From: Angiostrongylus vasorum
Lineage: Eukaryota > Nematoda > Chromadorea > Rhabditida > Metastrongylidae
Assembly (NCBI GenBank): GCA_018806985.1
Contig: JADANN010000099.1
Location: 3,753,501-3,817,500, forward strand
Length of the DNA stretch: 64,000 nucleotides
Reading direction: 5' to 3'
Part shown: positions 12,241-24,639 of the stretch, in pieces
Layout of the letters: the number at the start of each line of letters is the position of its first letter
Position numbering within the stretch: position 1 is the first letter of the stretch
The notes under the pieces: generated by a model
Told to the model about the DNA's origin: nothing
The model's database searches: none
Seen by the model: only the letters and a program-made list of their open reading frames with translations
Position numbers and translations under genes: made by a program

Positions 12241-12589
12241 AAAACCAAAATTTGCTTGAACTCAACAATCGAGGTGTTGTATTACCCCAGCTAACGAAAG
12301 TTGACTAGATTAGACTTGAACGTGCGCAGTTTCTAAATGAATAGGAGAGAATGACAACTAATTTGGTAGAAGAAGATCCGAACATTTCTAAAACTCGAAT
12401 AGCACATTAGGTGAAAGTCGGCATAAGGGCATTGACATGATGCATAATCTATGTATTCTTCTGACGCACTCACTTAGAAACAAAACTCAAAACTTCTCTA
12501 GTATTCGCACGATGGATAATCCAAAATAAAATAAAACAGAAAAATTTTCTACTTGAAAAAACCAGCTGACTTTCAGGTAGTAGTTAGAA
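12241..12589. other. No gene recognised
   Basis: AT-rich sequence; nothing recognised. Confidence 0.5.
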
Positions 12590-13260
12590 AATAAAAAATA
12601 ATAGAAAATTGAGAAAAAATAGACAGCTCAGATAGGATTTGGGTTGTGGATTTTGAGAGAGGATTGGATGGGTTCCGATACCAACTCCAAGCTAGCGATG
12701 TTGCGATCTTTTCAGCAAAAGGTTTTCAGCCTACATATACATGACCGAAGCAGGCAAGTGCCAAGTGGCCTGAATAAGTCAAAATGCATATTATTACTGA
12801 CTGGTCGATATGGTGATGAATAGCTGGTGTTTTCCCTATGCAGGTGGCTCGGTAGACTGATAGTTGGATGAATGGATGAATGGGTAGCTGAATGAGTAGA
12901 TAAAGAAAGCGCGACGCTGAGCGCGCTCTGTGAAGTGAATGACGAATCGTAATGAGATGGTGAAGCAGAGAGCGATCGAATGGGACCCAGGAGGGAGCGG
13001 ATGTGTGACGAACGTGACGAGAAACGCAAAGGAGAAAAACAGAAATGGGAACAAACGGACAAAGAACAGATAGAACAATTCTAGAACAAATAGAAGTAGA
13101 AGGAATTAGGAAGAAAATAGAAAGGAATTGAGATAAAGAGTAAAATTAATGTAATAGGAGAACAATCGAGAAGCAGACTAAATCGTTTATGTTGAGTTTT
13201 AAACGAAGGAAAAAGGGAAGGAAAGATGTAAAAAGGAGGAAATCATTTAGTAGAGCAGGT
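12590..13260. repeat. Purine-rich, strand-asymmetric stretch
   Basis: The plus strand is strongly enriched in A and G over roughly 650 bp, with many GAGAA, GGAAAG and AGAAAAAG runs. The minus-strand open frame at 12712-13062 is rich in Ser, Leu, Phe and His, as expected from pyrimidine-rich sequence, and is not taken as a gene. Confidence 0.5.
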
Positions 13261-15889
13261 GTAGTCGAAATAGATGGCATGCACGTCTATTTATTGACAC
13301 AACGCTTATAAGTTAATTCAATAGTACAGACTTTTTTAAGGCCAGTGAAAATCAAATGATCTGTGGTTTTCACAGAACTGAATGAGTGATGCTTAAGAGA
13401 AAGGAGAGGGCGACGGAAAAGGCTGATTTTAACACTTTCACAATTTTCCGATAGCTCGGTTTTCCATGTGACCGTATAACTTTCCACTTTCAAACTCTAA
13501 TGAAGTGACCATTTTCTTCATTTGTTGATTTCTAGCGCTATTAGAAACACTACAGTGGAAGAAGACTACACTATAGTTAGACATTACTATTATGCATTAT
13601 ACTATACATCTGCGAAAAGCAGGGCACTAGTGAATATATCGAGCACTAAAAAATACTGCGTATTCACTGCCTACGGAAAAAAGACATTTCCATAAACAAC
13701 ACTTATGTGGGACGTTCTACACATGAATAGAACTAAAAATGGCTAACTATTGATAAAAAGCTGTTTACCAGGCCACTCGCCATAGAGAGCGTTTAATCTG
13801 GAGGTCACCGTCGTCAGTAGCCTATAAAATTATGCCAATACGAAATCATGTTCCTTGTCGAGAGATTTTAACAATAGTGGAGAAACACAAAAACTTTAGT
13901 ACAAACTTAAGCCACATAAAGTGGTGAAAAAACTTGCTCAACTTGTTCCCTAAGTTTGTTCTTCCATTGGTGCATTTCCTTTCTTGCTGAATCATTTCTA
14001 GCTTCTTAGAATGTTTCTTACACACTGATTTTGCCAGAAGACAACAAGTAAGCGAAGAAGTGCATAAGAGACAAGGGTTTTAGGGTCTTTTCTAAAAATA
14101 GCCTTTGAATTAGATGAGATGAATCAATGAGCCAACCGTGAGCATAGAAGCCTCAGATCCTGAGCAGACAAACCTATCCGTTCCTACCCTCTTGCCAAAA
14201 CCTGTTAAATTAATGAGTATTGTAAAAAACAGAACTTCAAAGGTAGTAAATATATACCAATCACTACGAAAGGAGAACGCATCAAACCCTCAGAATACTA
14301 AAAATCTACTCCATTGCGGCTTGTAAGCGAAAAAGCAAGCATGATCTATTTAAAAACGCTGACCACAGTCATTTCAAACGGCTGTTCCTCAGTCGCTGCA
14401 TCCGGATAACTGTTTTCCAAGATGGATTTGTACTGAGGTGATTCGCTCGTGTTATATTCTAAGATTATTTGTGAAACAAATGATAATTTAGTTCTTTATG
14501 GAAACTTATGCTGACGTCATACTTTTGGCGACTTCGAAGAAAAAAATATGTTTTGCCCATAAAAAGTACTGTAAATTTTGTATCAGAGTCTTTAACGTCA
14601 AAACAGGAGCCTCTATAGGGAAATTTGGAATACACGGACAAAAAAGTTTTCCTTTTGTCTCTGCAATCCCCTCTTTTTTCATAGTGAATCGCGATGTAAA
14701 ACAGAAGTCGTGCATAGAATGAATATTCGAGACCAATCCTGATCTTAAAGACTGGCGAATAGAGGTATATCTATCTCTATTCTCATTGCTGGGACCTGCT
14801 TGTCAAACGACTCTGTATCTTCGGCGAATTCGACTCAATTACTGGAGTAGAGAAATCGAAAAACTCTCACGCTTTTGCTATTAAGATCAGTTCGGTCATC
14901 CTTGCTCAACAAAATGATGGCGGCAGTTCCACAGTTCAGGTACCTTTCTCGAAAATATTTTAAAATGTGGGTTAAGATTAGTGAGTATAGTTTGTGTATC
15001 GAAGGAAACAGGCAGCTGTGCTGCCTAGCCAACGGATCACCATCACTGAAGAATTTTGTTTCGGCTATACACACGACTATTTTGCGTAACCTTAGGCAGT
15101 GGAGTAAAGAGCCTGTGAAGGATAAAAGCATTCTCGTCCTTCTCTATGACGCAGATGCGTTTAAGGGATAGAAGACTTTGTTTATTTTAGGCGGGATTGA
15201 CGTATACTTTCTGCTCATGCATTCGTCGGTGTGTTCGCTCATGGTTTGCATTCTACAATCCAATATGAAATTATGAGGAAAAAGTTAGTTCTACCCTAAT
15301 CTATTTCTCTCCATAACTTAATCCCGTGCTCCAAAATGTTTGCTAGAGAAATATCGTCTGAGATTTGTCCCTCTGAAGTCAGATCTGTGATGGAAAAAAA
15401 TAAACAAAGCGCAGTTCCAGGACACAGCAGTAACACTGCGACCGATTTCCCTTGAGCTGTGAAGAAGTAACAAGGTTAAGTCCTCGGAACCCATGCAACA
15501 TCTGACATTTAGAAAGAAGGAAATCCAAACCAGCCAAGAACCTCAAGGACGACTATTCTACGCAGGAAGCATGCCTCTTGTTCTAATCTCTACCGACTAC
15601 AAAAAAAAGCGTTTAAAAAGCCTCGGAACGAATGCAATTCTATTAGCTCCCATGGATCCAGGGTATACAAGGAACTCATCGTAACTGCAACTAAAATTAA
15701 CACTGAGACAAAGAATTGTTTCAATGCGCCAAAAGACCTGCCTTCCCCGTCGCTGCTTAAAGCAGAAAGCTCTTCCCAACGTTATCAAAACGTAGAAAGT
15801 TACACGAGGTATGCAGCTTACCAGCGAATTCTCAAAAATACTGAGCATCGAAACAAAATTTCTATGATTATGCATTTTACTGCAGCGCA
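13261..15889. other. No gene recognised; a few open frames
   Basis: No repeat family was identified in this 2.6-kb stretch. Open frames at 14138-14326, 14498-14722 and 14875-15168 on the plus strand lie in succession. The last (98 codons) has a balanced composition, but I found no domain and no phase-compatible splice sites linking them. Confidence 0.4.
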
Positions 15890-16131
15890 CACAAATTTTC
15901 TTGGTTCAGCATTTTCTCTGTTTGGTTATGTAGGCGTTTGACCGTGTAGATCGCAGTCAACTTGACCTTTCCAGGCTCTGAGGAAGGCGAAATCCGCCGT
16001 AACGTCAGCTTATACGTAAATAAAGAAATAAAATAACACCTCGTGTTTGCTAAACAGAAGCAGAAAGAATTATTCAATCAATGCCGAGGTTAATAGAAAG
16101 TCGGACGTGGGAGTTACTACAAAACAAAGTG
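15890..16131 (+). mobile_element. PLE-B terminal repeat with near-intact hammerhead
   Basis: A PLE-B terminal repeat ending in the family end TAGAAAGTCGGACGTGGGAG. The hammerhead block at 15974-16010 has helix I GGCT/AGCT, core CTGAGGA (15978-15984), helix II GGCG/CGCC and an ACGT helix III. GAAA is replaced by GTAA at 15999-16002, which should abolish cleavage. The 5' part of the repeat is truncated. Confidence 0.75.
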
Positions 16132-16439
16132 TTTTCTCAACTAGATAAATGCGAGTAGAAAGGAAGTCACTGTGCTCACTGTTTGGAGAAGAACCTCCGG
16201 AAAGAATAGTAGCTGGGTCCATATCTTTTTGTAACAAGATTCAGTGTGATATTAAGAACAAGTTAAGAAAAAGTTTGAAGATCTATCACGTCAAAAGATC
16301 AAAACGAAACACCACTGCTGGGTCATGTTTTTAAGCAGGTACTATGAGATATAGTGTGCTCCAAAGTCATTAAGAGTTACTGTGTTAGGAGGCATAGCGC
16401 TTCCGGAGTGTGTGAGATCGTTGTTAGAATTGAGTGCGA
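16132..16439. other. No gene recognised
   Basis: Contains a 61-codon plus-strand open frame (16149-16334) rich in Lys and Arg with no recognisable domain. Confidence 0.45.
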
Positions 16440-18985
16440 ATTTTTAGCCTAGTCAGCGCATTTCTGAAACAATCCTGCGCAGGATCACGGGAGTGTACAT
16501 GAACTGCAAGATCAACTGCGTTACAAGGCTAGGTTAGAAGAGTTACGTAACGAAATACGAAGAAATACCGCCCTTGGACATTGCTCGTCTCCAAATTTCA
16601 CGCCAAAACAAAGTCAGGATCATCAGCTGTTACTAACCAACTTCTGTAGCTAATGAAAGCGAACTGAACACATTTGACAACCAATTGGAAAAAAAGTAAT
16701 CCGGAACGAGAAGTCTTAAATTCATTGGACACCTCACTGCTAGATTAATAAAGCACAATGAAAATGGATAGACGGCGGAGATATTCGGAATAGGAGAAAA
16801 AAAATGAGAATGAAAACCATCATGTAGGGATTCCGCCCTGCAACACGTCTCTTCTGCGGAACTTCATCCTTAAAGAAGAGAAAAAATTCGTTGATGGACA
16901 TGTGGAGTCTCCCTAACGGCAGTACTCAAGAGGAGATCGATAATATTCTCATAAACAGAAAATGTTTGACACATTAGCGGTACTTGGATTTTCTACTGAA
17001 TCCGATCACCGTCTTCTTCGTGCCAAGGTTCGATTAAGCCACAAGCAGGAAAAGAATCCCCTGTCATCATCCAAGAAAAAAGAAATAAAATGTGTATGAT
17101 GAGAATATTCTCAGCAAAATCCTGTCCTCACTCATATGACTAGGAAGTAAATGAAGAACGGAGCGAGGATTACGCGCTGGTTGTCGAAGGACTTAAAATT
17201 TGCCGAACTCATCTGGCTTCCTGAGTGAAGAAATTAAGACCGCATCTCCAACACGACTTAGATTTTTGCATAAGGATTTACATCGGTGAGAAAAAGTTAT
17301 AGAAAGAAGTTTAAAGTCTAGTCTAAAAAAGTGCCTTCCAAATCTATGCTACAACAATGTTCCACTATCCGCTTTGATGAACGAAGATAGGAGTATCGCT
17401 ACATTGTCTTATGGCATAGATTTGATGATAGAAAAAATTCTATATCGATCTATTCCGCTCCAGAACCCCGCTTTGAACGTCAAAATCTTCGCCGGCAGGG
17501 AAAAAAACGATTCTACACTTTGAAGTTCGTTCGAGTTAAGATAGAAACCCTGAAAAGAGGCACAGCTCCAAGACCTAATAATATCACCGCTAACTTCCGT
17601 AGAGCTGGTGACCAGAGATTACATGTGCTTCTTGAAACCCACATGACATTTTGCCTTCAGACGGAGAAAATCCTATAGCAGTGAAGGAATTCGTGTACGG
17701 TTATCACATCCAAAAAAGTGATCGAAGGTATCTTCGTGAGTACCATCCCATATGCTTGGTGAGCTTCCTCTACAAGCTCTTCGCGAAGATTATTCGCGCA
17801 TATCGGATAACCACGGATGAGGCACAACCACTTGAACAAGCAGAATTCAAAAAAAAATTCTGCTGCATGGACTACATCCAAACCGTAAAACGCTTCATGG
17901 AAGATTGTCGGGACTACCATTCGTATAATGTCCTAACCTTTACCAAACACAAGGAGCTTTTGACTTCATCGAAACAGATGCAGTCCTTTCAGCGCTTGTG
18001 GACCAAAATGTGGACCTGTTGTTCATATGAACACTAGTAGACTATTATCAGATGTGTAGCAGAAATATACAGCGTTTCATCGACCCCCCCCCCACCAGAC
18101 ACAAAGAAAAAAGGGTTCAACTGGTCGACGCAATATCGCTGAAGCTGTTCACTGCTGCACGGCAATGGATAATGAAGTCACTCCATTCGGATGATAACGT
18201 CATAAGTTTTGGCGGAAAATTTCAATCAAACCTTCGGTTCGCGGATGAAGTCGTCATGTTTTCTAGAATTACCAATGAAGCAGAGACGATGCTCAATTAA
18301 CTTAATGAAGCGGGAAAAAAGATTGGCCTTCGTATAAATCATTAGAAGGCCAGTTCATGAAACTCCCATGGTGCAAAGGTAAACAAATTAAACTGGATGG
18401 TTCTCTGATTACAGAGACCACTTCGTAGGTCTTCCTGGTACACTTAATAAGCATGAGAACAACACGAAGGAGGAACCAGACATAAGAAGGAGACATATTG
18501 GCTGCATTCTCACCTCTCGAAGAAGTATAGAGCGACTAACGGACACGAAACTCCGTGCTCACCTTTTCGATTCAGCAGTCCCCCCAACACTCTCTTGAGC
18601 AGCAGAAACGTGGGTCGGTTCTTCAACCGCGTCGAGAAATTCGCGCACCACCTACGATCGCTTGAACGACGTTTTCTGAAGTCTAATAGGCACTCAAAAC
18701 GTCTAGGTGAAATGCGCAGCTCAAATATTCGAAACCTATCCCATCTTCAGGGATCCATAGAAATTAATTGTCCATAAGACACATTAATGACAAAGCACGA
18801 ACTGCCTGGTCACATAATAGAAGAAAAAAATGACAGATGCACGAAAAAGAACAGTCCAGTGGACTCAGAAGAATGGAAGCCTTCATTTGCACGACTAGCC
18901 AACGATGGAAGGACGTACTCGTGGCTAACGTAAATCACCAACATTCGCAGATGGAAACGATTTTAAAAAATACGAAAAGGGCCTT
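16440..18985 (+). pseudogene. Old RTE-lineage retrotransposon, heavily mutated
   Basis: A degraded RTE-type element of a different lineage from the copies at 4.7 and 56.5 kb. Endonuclease remnants run from about 16600: a SELNTFDNQLEK-like stretch, a WxWESPNGSTQEEIDNILINRK-like block near 16885-16960, then SDHRLLRAKV in another frame near 17000. Reverse transcriptase remnants include EYHPICLVSFLYKLFAKII (17735-17793), EQAEFKKKFCCMDYIQTV (17834-17887) and NLRFADEVVMFSR (18229-18267). C-terminal remnants include TKLRAHLFDSAV near 18548-18580 and RSSNIRNLSHLQGS (18718-18759). Stops and frameshifts occur throughout. The catalytic motif reads FADE instead of FADD. Confidence 0.8.
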
Positions 18986-19325
18986 GTGGACAGTATCATG
19001 TTCAAAGCAGACCACCATCATAACCTTTGCTACTCATTGACCGCAAATTCCAGTCAAATCTCCCTTTCGTTGAAAAACATCGCCATCTTTTCGAGGAGTA
19101 GCAGTGGAGCAGTGACTATGCTCGCAAAGTTCACCGAAGCGGAAAAAAAGAAAGGACTGCGCATAAATCGGAAAAAAAGTTCTAGAATGGAAAAAAAAGT
19201 TTCTGAAGACTTCACGAAAAATTATGGTTGTCCAGCAATCAACAATCACCAAGTTGAGGACCATCCGAAGCCGCGCTCGAATCTGAGTATCCCCATGGAT
19301 GATGATTGCAATACATCATGGTGAA
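18986..19325 (+). pseudogene. Second fragment of the old RTE lineage
   Basis: This fragment repeats the reverse transcriptase region already present at 18180-18360, so it is a separate piece rather than a continuation. The peptide EAEKKKGLRINRKKS (about 19137-19181) matches EAGKKIGLRIN near 18308-18340. The catalytic FADD region is corrupted. It stops near 19325. Confidence 0.65.
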
Positions 19326-19448
19326 CGGAAGTACCAGGGTTTGCATAACATGTAAAGACGGGTCATCTTAGTATCTAAACAGTATCTGAATAAATAAGTG
19401 GAAGAATGAGTATAAGCCCCATTCCAGCGTTCATGAGCGAATGTAAAG

Positions 19449-19709
19449 GATAAAGGATAAAGCCCTCGGCGTTAATCAATCCTTGAGGGATGCGCCATGC
19501 ATTCAACTTCATTAAGCATCGTTTGGAGGTGTTTGAATGCATATCTGGCCTTGCGGTGGCCCACCGATGTATCGAGTCTATCCTCCCAGACAAGTCTGGT
19601 ACCAATTTGCCGATCCCGGAGGGATGGAAGGCTTGGTGGGCCATGGGCGTGGGGATCGATTCCACGTGTGTGTTGCAGTGCGCCTCCGACCACTGTGCCA
19701 CACGCGCCC
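19449..19709 (-). mobile_element. SINE-1 copy 2
   Basis: A well-preserved SINE-1 in reverse orientation. On the plus strand it begins with the complement of the tail (AAGGATAAAGCCCTCGGCG). The central domain (CCAGACAAGTCTGGTACC) is at about 19587-19604 and it ends with the complement of the A-box head (CGCCTCCGACCACTGTGCC). Several open frames on both strands cross it and are shadows of the repeat. Confidence 0.9.
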
Positions 19710-20369
19710 TGATCGGCGTATGTACTTTTACAAATCTGAAATATATTGAGTACATCGACTCGACGAAACCAACAATCGTTTGACTGATAAGTGTATTTGA
19801 GGTGACCTATCATTTATTTTTGACAAAATCGCTCCCCGAATGTTACGAAAAAATGTGGTAAGCTGTTCGAGTTACTAAGACACCGGAACAGCGCAATTTT
19901 GATAAAATTTAAATATTGTTCTTAAAATGGCAGGTCAATTTCTACGTGATCGCTACTTCACAGACAAAAAAGCGGAAAGACGCACACATCAGTTACGTGT
20001 TGGGACTTCTGCTATTCGCGGAGGAGATCTTTTGGCACGATATTACAACGGCGTTAAATTGGTTGTCTACCTATTCTCTATCTAGTAGGTTCAAGGGTCC
20101 TCAAAGCCTTGGTGTCTCACAAAACATCTTCTATCTTCGCATTGAAAAAAAGATCATTATCATCAGTTGTTGCTCAGCAACCTTTACATAAGCAAAAAAA
20201 AATTAGATTCGTTCTGTAGTCAATTAGAGGAAGTTATTCGCTTTAAAAAAGTTCGGCAAACTCGTTGTTCAAGATCTCATTGTCAGATCTAGCGTGGTCA
20301 GCAAACCGTGAACACATTTATTCTCCTGAATTATTGAAAATAAGACATTGCAGTAAAAGCTTTGTATGG
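19710..20369. other. No gene recognised
   Basis: AT-rich sequence; the plus-strand frame at 19916-20191 shows no motif. Confidence 0.5.
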
Positions 20370-20515
20370 AGAACCGTTTCGGCGCCTTCGCCTTGTTCTG
20401 GAAACATCGATCGCAGCCTATCGTCTACAGCCGTTCGTTCTTTCAATCTGCGTCACGCGTCAAAACGTTAGCGGAACAAAACTTTTTTAACAACCTCGTG
20501 TTAGCTCATTAAACT
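20370..20515 (+). mobile_element. Decayed PLE terminal remnant
   Basis: The right part (about 20457-20510) keeps AAAACGTTAGCGGAACAAAA and the tail ACAACCTCGTGTTAGCTC, matching the PLE-A end. The left part carries CGTTTCGGCGCCTTCGCC, which resembles the complement of a hammerhead GAAA plus helix II. No intact ribozyme core remains. Confidence 0.45.
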
Positions 20516-20977
20516 AGGGAACTATTGATCACTTATGCTGAGGTCGGTTTCGAAAAATGTATGAGTACAGAATCGGGAAATTAGAGCTAGGAAATCGAGC
20601 TGAAAATGGGAATCGTTATGCTGGGATATCTGGACGATTCTTTCTGCCTTATTTTAGCTGCTCCAAAAAAAGTTAATTACTTAAGTTAGGAAACTGCCGC
20701 TGCAAATACGAATCTCCGATCTGCATGATTCATATGGAGGCTGATCTCGTCCACACAAACACATTGCTTCTCCAACATTATGCCTGGGACCTAACAGGGT
20801 CTTCTCGGTGCAGGTAGCTGACTAAATCCCAGTCCAGAAAGTAGTGCTCTTATCACCTAAGAGGATAGAAATATTGTACATGACGACAATATCCTAGACA
20901 GGAGCCTTTTTTCTTCATGACTTGTCAGCAGCGCCTGACTGAGGTCTCCGAGCTGCTTGTCGAAGGACTTTGAATCC
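20516..20977. other. No gene recognised
   Basis: Nothing recognised. Confidence 0.45.
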
Positions 20978-21320
20978 CACGTCCGACTTTCTATTAACCT
21001 CGGCATTGATCAAGTAATTCTACGTATTTTTGTTGAGCAAACACGAGGTGTTATTTCTATTCTTTATTCACGAACAAGCTGACGTTTCGGCGGATTTCGC
21101 CTTCCTCAGAGCCGCATTCTTTGAGTCTTCCACTCAGTATGTCGCGTGGAGACCAACCGCATAGAATTCACATGGAAGCGTAATGTGCAAGGAACGCGAC
21201 ACACCAAGTGCAAGACTCATAGAAAGCGGCTCTGAGGAAGGCGAAATCCGCCCAAACGTCAGCTTGTTCGTGAATAAAGGGCAGAAATAACACCTCGTGT
21301 TTGCTCAACAAGAATACGAA
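20978..21320. mobile_element. PLE-B terminal repeats in inverted orientation
   Basis: Two PLE-B terminal repeats meet head to head. The left one is on the minus strand (about 20978-21190): it starts at CCCACGTCCGACTTTC, the complement of the family end, and carries an intact hammerhead. The right one (about 21190-21320) is on the plus strand and ends with CACCTCGTGTTTGCTCAAC. The right hammerhead (21228-21264) has the GAAA replaced by CAAA at 21253-21256, so only the left copy should be active. Confidence 0.8.
21077..21113 (-). ncRNA. Hammerhead ribozyme, type I, intact (PLE-B)
   Basis: Read on the minus strand. Helix I pairs GGCU (21110-21113) with AGCU (21077-21080). The core CUGAGGA is 21103-21109. 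One unpaired A follows. Helix II is GGCG/CGCC (21098-21101 with 21089-21092) around a 5-nt loop. GAAA is 21085-21088, and ACGU (21082-21085) is self-complementary, so helix III would form between two copies. Cleavage is expected after the C opposite 21081. All conserved core bases are present (CUGANGA allows any base at N). Activity is inferred, not shown. Confidence 0.75.
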
Positions 21321-21654
21321 GAAGGACTTTGAAGCTGAAATGACGCATTAGTTCTTCAAACGAAAAATTCCACACCAATAAGGGCCTCCTCAATACCAGA
21401 ATAAAGAAAATGCTGACAAAAATAAAATCACATCACAGCTATGATAAACAATAATTTCGGAAGATGTTTGAAGATGAACTTATTAGCGGTCTTTTTTTCG
21501 CGTTGATTTTCACAAAGAATTTTTGTACAATAGCGATGACCTTACTACAACCTATTCCTTGCTTAAGTACTTTCCGTGTAATATTTTTTATGACAATTTA
21601 CATATATTTCAGACTGCTTGAAGTGTTGCTCTAAAAGACGGAAAATCTATGCGT

Positions 21655-22330
21655 TTTGTTTCAAGAGCTCAAGCCAGGACAAACGGCCGCAGAAGAAATA
21701 CGAATCGTCATCAATATATGAGCAGAAGAGCATTTCTGAAGGCACATGTGAAGAACGTTTGAAAATTTGGTATCGGAGACACAAATTCTATTGAAAAAGG
21801 AGCATGTAGAAGCCTATCAGCAGTTGACAACGACCACGTTAAACCGAAGAGGGCCATTCAAAAACTGCTTGAGAGATTGGAGGGAAACTATGCATTAATC
21901 ATTCAGCCACCATGCGTCATTTGATTAAAGACGGCATGGAGAAAGATCTCAACACTTAGGTGCAACGCGAATGAAGAGCAAACAGATTTACCGTTTTAAA
22001 GTTTACTCTGCACTTCGTCTCCTTAGTAAAAACTACCCAATTCTCGACAGCATTGTGGCAAGCGGTGGAAAGTCGGCCGCCGAATCGACGACATTTAGCA
22101 CAGTGGTTGGACCAATATGAGCATGCTAAGCCCTTCTAAAGCCGAATTAGAATCGGAGAAAGATTATGGTGAGATTTGGGTGGTTGGTACCTGGACCAAT
22201 CCACTACAACTTTCTGGACTCTAGCGAAACGACCGCACCAATAAAGTCGTAGCGAAATCGATGAAACGCATCCAAAACTTTATTCTATCGTCAAATTTCC
22301 CACTAAGTACTACTATTAAAGATGTCTACA
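21655..22330 (+). pseudogene. Mariner transposase remnant, N-terminal two thirds
   Basis: A decayed mariner-family transposase. Matches in shifting frames include ELKPGQTAAEEIR (about 21668-21706, the first helix-turn-helix), a helix-turn-helix linker region near 21840-21930, and a block like RRSAQWLDQYEHAKP near 22075-22135. GPIHYNFLDSSETT-like sequence lies near 22194-22235. The catalytic DD(34)D region is not intact and several stops interrupt it. Terminal inverted repeats were not identified. Confidence 0.65.
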
Positions 22331-23214
22331 GTTATTAGCTGCAAGGCCTTCAGTAACACTGCAGAAATAAATGGCCTTCCAACTTACTGCCTTGCTTTAT
22401 TCCTGTTAGAATAATTTGTAGATTCTAATGATCTCTATTTACATAAAAGTCCTTTTTGCGCCGAGTTCTAGTAAAAGAAAATTGAAGTACGAAATCAGTC
22501 CTAATTCTATATAGACTTATAAGAAAAATAGAGGACGGAACGAACCGTACAATTACAAAGTATGAAAAAAGTACTATTACGCCAATGAGGATAAAATACG
22601 CTTCCACTTGCACCAACGAACGAAAAAGGATTGGATCATCTTAAGCTACGGTTTGGAATTACTAAGGGTTGATAAGGTTTAAAACTGGGTAACAATGCTT
22701 TCCATTCCACAACCTATGATCCAGCATGTAAAGTCGCTGCCAGACAAAAATCACCCAAAATTCGTTTTTCAGAACTATAAGTACATTCAACAGCTTCAAT
22801 ACGAGAACAGTTTTAGGACCAGAGAACAGAAAAAGCCAACTTCTTCCCGCTGAACATCGCTAACTATGTGGAGTGCTGATAACCTATGTGGCAATGTTTC
22901 TTTAAAATTATAAAGGCATGAGAGACCTTGCAAATGATTTTCATGCCTAAAATGGACGATCAAAAGGGCCATCAAATCTCCTAGCGATTTGGATCGATTT
23001 CATACTACAACCATTTAACAAAGGTCGTTTTATTGTTCGTTAAAAAAAGCTCTGCAAGAAGGTGAAGAAGTAGTCGAACAAACAGCGACCCCACAAGGAT
23101 ACTTTTACATTAGCTGCAGTGTACCTGCCTCACATAAGAACTTCAACTGAGTGCTATCGCAACGACACCATTGAAATATAGCTGTTGAATCCTTACTGTA
23201 TCAATTCGAAGAAT
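22331..23214. other. No gene recognised
   Basis: May contain the rest of the mariner remnant, but nothing could be aligned by eye. Only short frames are present. Confidence 0.4.
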
Positions 23215-23450
23215 GCGCGTGTAGCGCAGCTCAATACACATGGGATCGATCTCGTGCCCTAGGCCCACCTGGCCTTCCACCCATCTGTGGCCGGCAAATT
23301 GGTCCCAGACCTATCTAAGAGGATAGCAACTGGCTCGATATATCGTTAGGCTACCGAGAGTCATTGTATGGGCCAGATGTGTATTCAAATATCAAACGAC
23401 GCTTAATGAAGTCGAATGCATTGCCTAGAGATTGAACACTTTATGCTTTA
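23215..23450 (+). mobile_element. SINE-1 copy 3
   Basis: SINE-1 with a good A-box region (GCGCGTGTAGCGCAG) and GGGATCGATCTCG for the B-box region. The central block around 23280-23320 (CCGGCAAATTGGTCCCAGAC) is followed by TCGTTAGGCTACCGAGAG. The tail is shortened (AGAGATTGAACACTTTATGC). Confidence 0.8.
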
Positions 23451-23494
23451 TTTCTTCCCTAACCGCAGAAAATTCTTATCAAACCTTCACTTTG

Positions 23495-23990
23495 TCGAAG
23501 ATATGGTAGTCTTTCCCAGGAGTATCAGTAGATTAGAGGCGATTTCAAGACGCTTTCCCACGAAAATTCATGGAAGTCCAGTCGCACAATGTTAGTTGAA
23601 ATCGATTTCAATGGTTCACTGATTACAGAGAGCAGCACATCATGCGTGTGCGCAGACCGTCCAATAAGCATGAAAAAAAGCATGGAGGACGAACCACGCA
23701 TGAGACCGGCGTGGGTCTTTCAGAGGAACCATTGATCTTAGGAAACAGCGTACTCCTCTAGTCCTGTTATAAAGGTAAAGCCTTATGTTCGTCTGCACTT
23801 CAATTACGAAAAGAATTCTACGCAGCACTGACAAAGCGCTTGAATAGTGTATTCTAAAGTATGACTGCGATACGTGTGATCAAGGCGCATTGAAGCGTTC
23901 GGACTTCGAGATCCATATATATATGCTCTAGTGATGAAATAGGAAGACTTGACGACACTTAACCGTAAACGATTGAACATACATAAATGG
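23495..23990 (+). pseudogene. Old RTE-lineage fragment (C-terminal)
   Basis: C-terminal reverse transcriptase remnants of the same lineage as 16.4-19.3 kb: a FVEDMVVFPRSIS block near 23493-23531, GSLITESST near 23611, RPISMKKSMEDEPR near 23660-23701, and LKRSDFEI near 23893. The catalytic motif has become VEDM-like. Stops and frame changes are frequent. Confidence 0.6.
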
Positions 23991-24639
23991 ATTTAAAAAA
24001 TCTTGTAAACGAGACCGAGACAGGGTGTGTGTTTCTGCTCACTTCAATCATTACATTACATTCAACCACCCCTTATATTTGAGCACTTGCAGGCAAGTTT
24101 CCTATTTATGAATGACTAAATGAAAATTATTATTATTTTATGATGCTGGACCACCACCATGGAAGGCGATCACTTGGGAAGAACACGAATGGAGAAATAT
24201 TTTAAGACGCACGCATGGTGAAGAAAGAATATTCAAGTATTCAAGTAGATACTAGAGAGGACTATGAGGAAGGAAATGCGAAACATGCAAGGCGTGAAAT
24301 TCATGGGCGGGCAATATTGACGTTGTAAAAACGCGCATTACTGAAATCTGTATTGGCCGGGAACCAGTAGTGTTAAATTACTAAAGTTTTTGAAACAAAT
24401 GTTAAACGACTGTTTACCAGTTCAAATATCGAAGTGAAATAAAACAACAGAACACAGCCACAAAGATAGTGAGATATAAGCAGAACCCGGAACTATTGTT
24501 GGGCGGCGAACCCGTGATTATCTTTTCCGGGAGCTCAGGTGCCATCCACAACACTAACCTAGGCACTTCCTTTACCGTTTTCAACCACTTTTTTATTTTA
24601 ACGGTGCTATTAAGCAATCTCATGTCAACGTGAACGGTC
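23991..24639. other. No gene recognised
   Basis: The long minus-strand frame 24414-24989 covers part of this region, but most of it is the SINE-2 copy to the right; the remainder has no recognisable domain. Confidence 0.45.

Noticed and set aside
12712..13062. Minus-strand frame of 116 codons rich in Ser, Phe and His
   Set aside because: Its composition is explained by the purine-rich tract on the opposite strand, and no motif or splice sites were seen.
16440..19325. One continuous old RTE element
   Set aside because: The reverse transcriptase region appears twice (about 18180-18360 and 19010-19200), so at least two separate fragments are present.
19472..19813. Overlapping open frames on both strands at 19.5-19.8 kb
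   Set aside because: All are shadows of SINE-1 copy 2.
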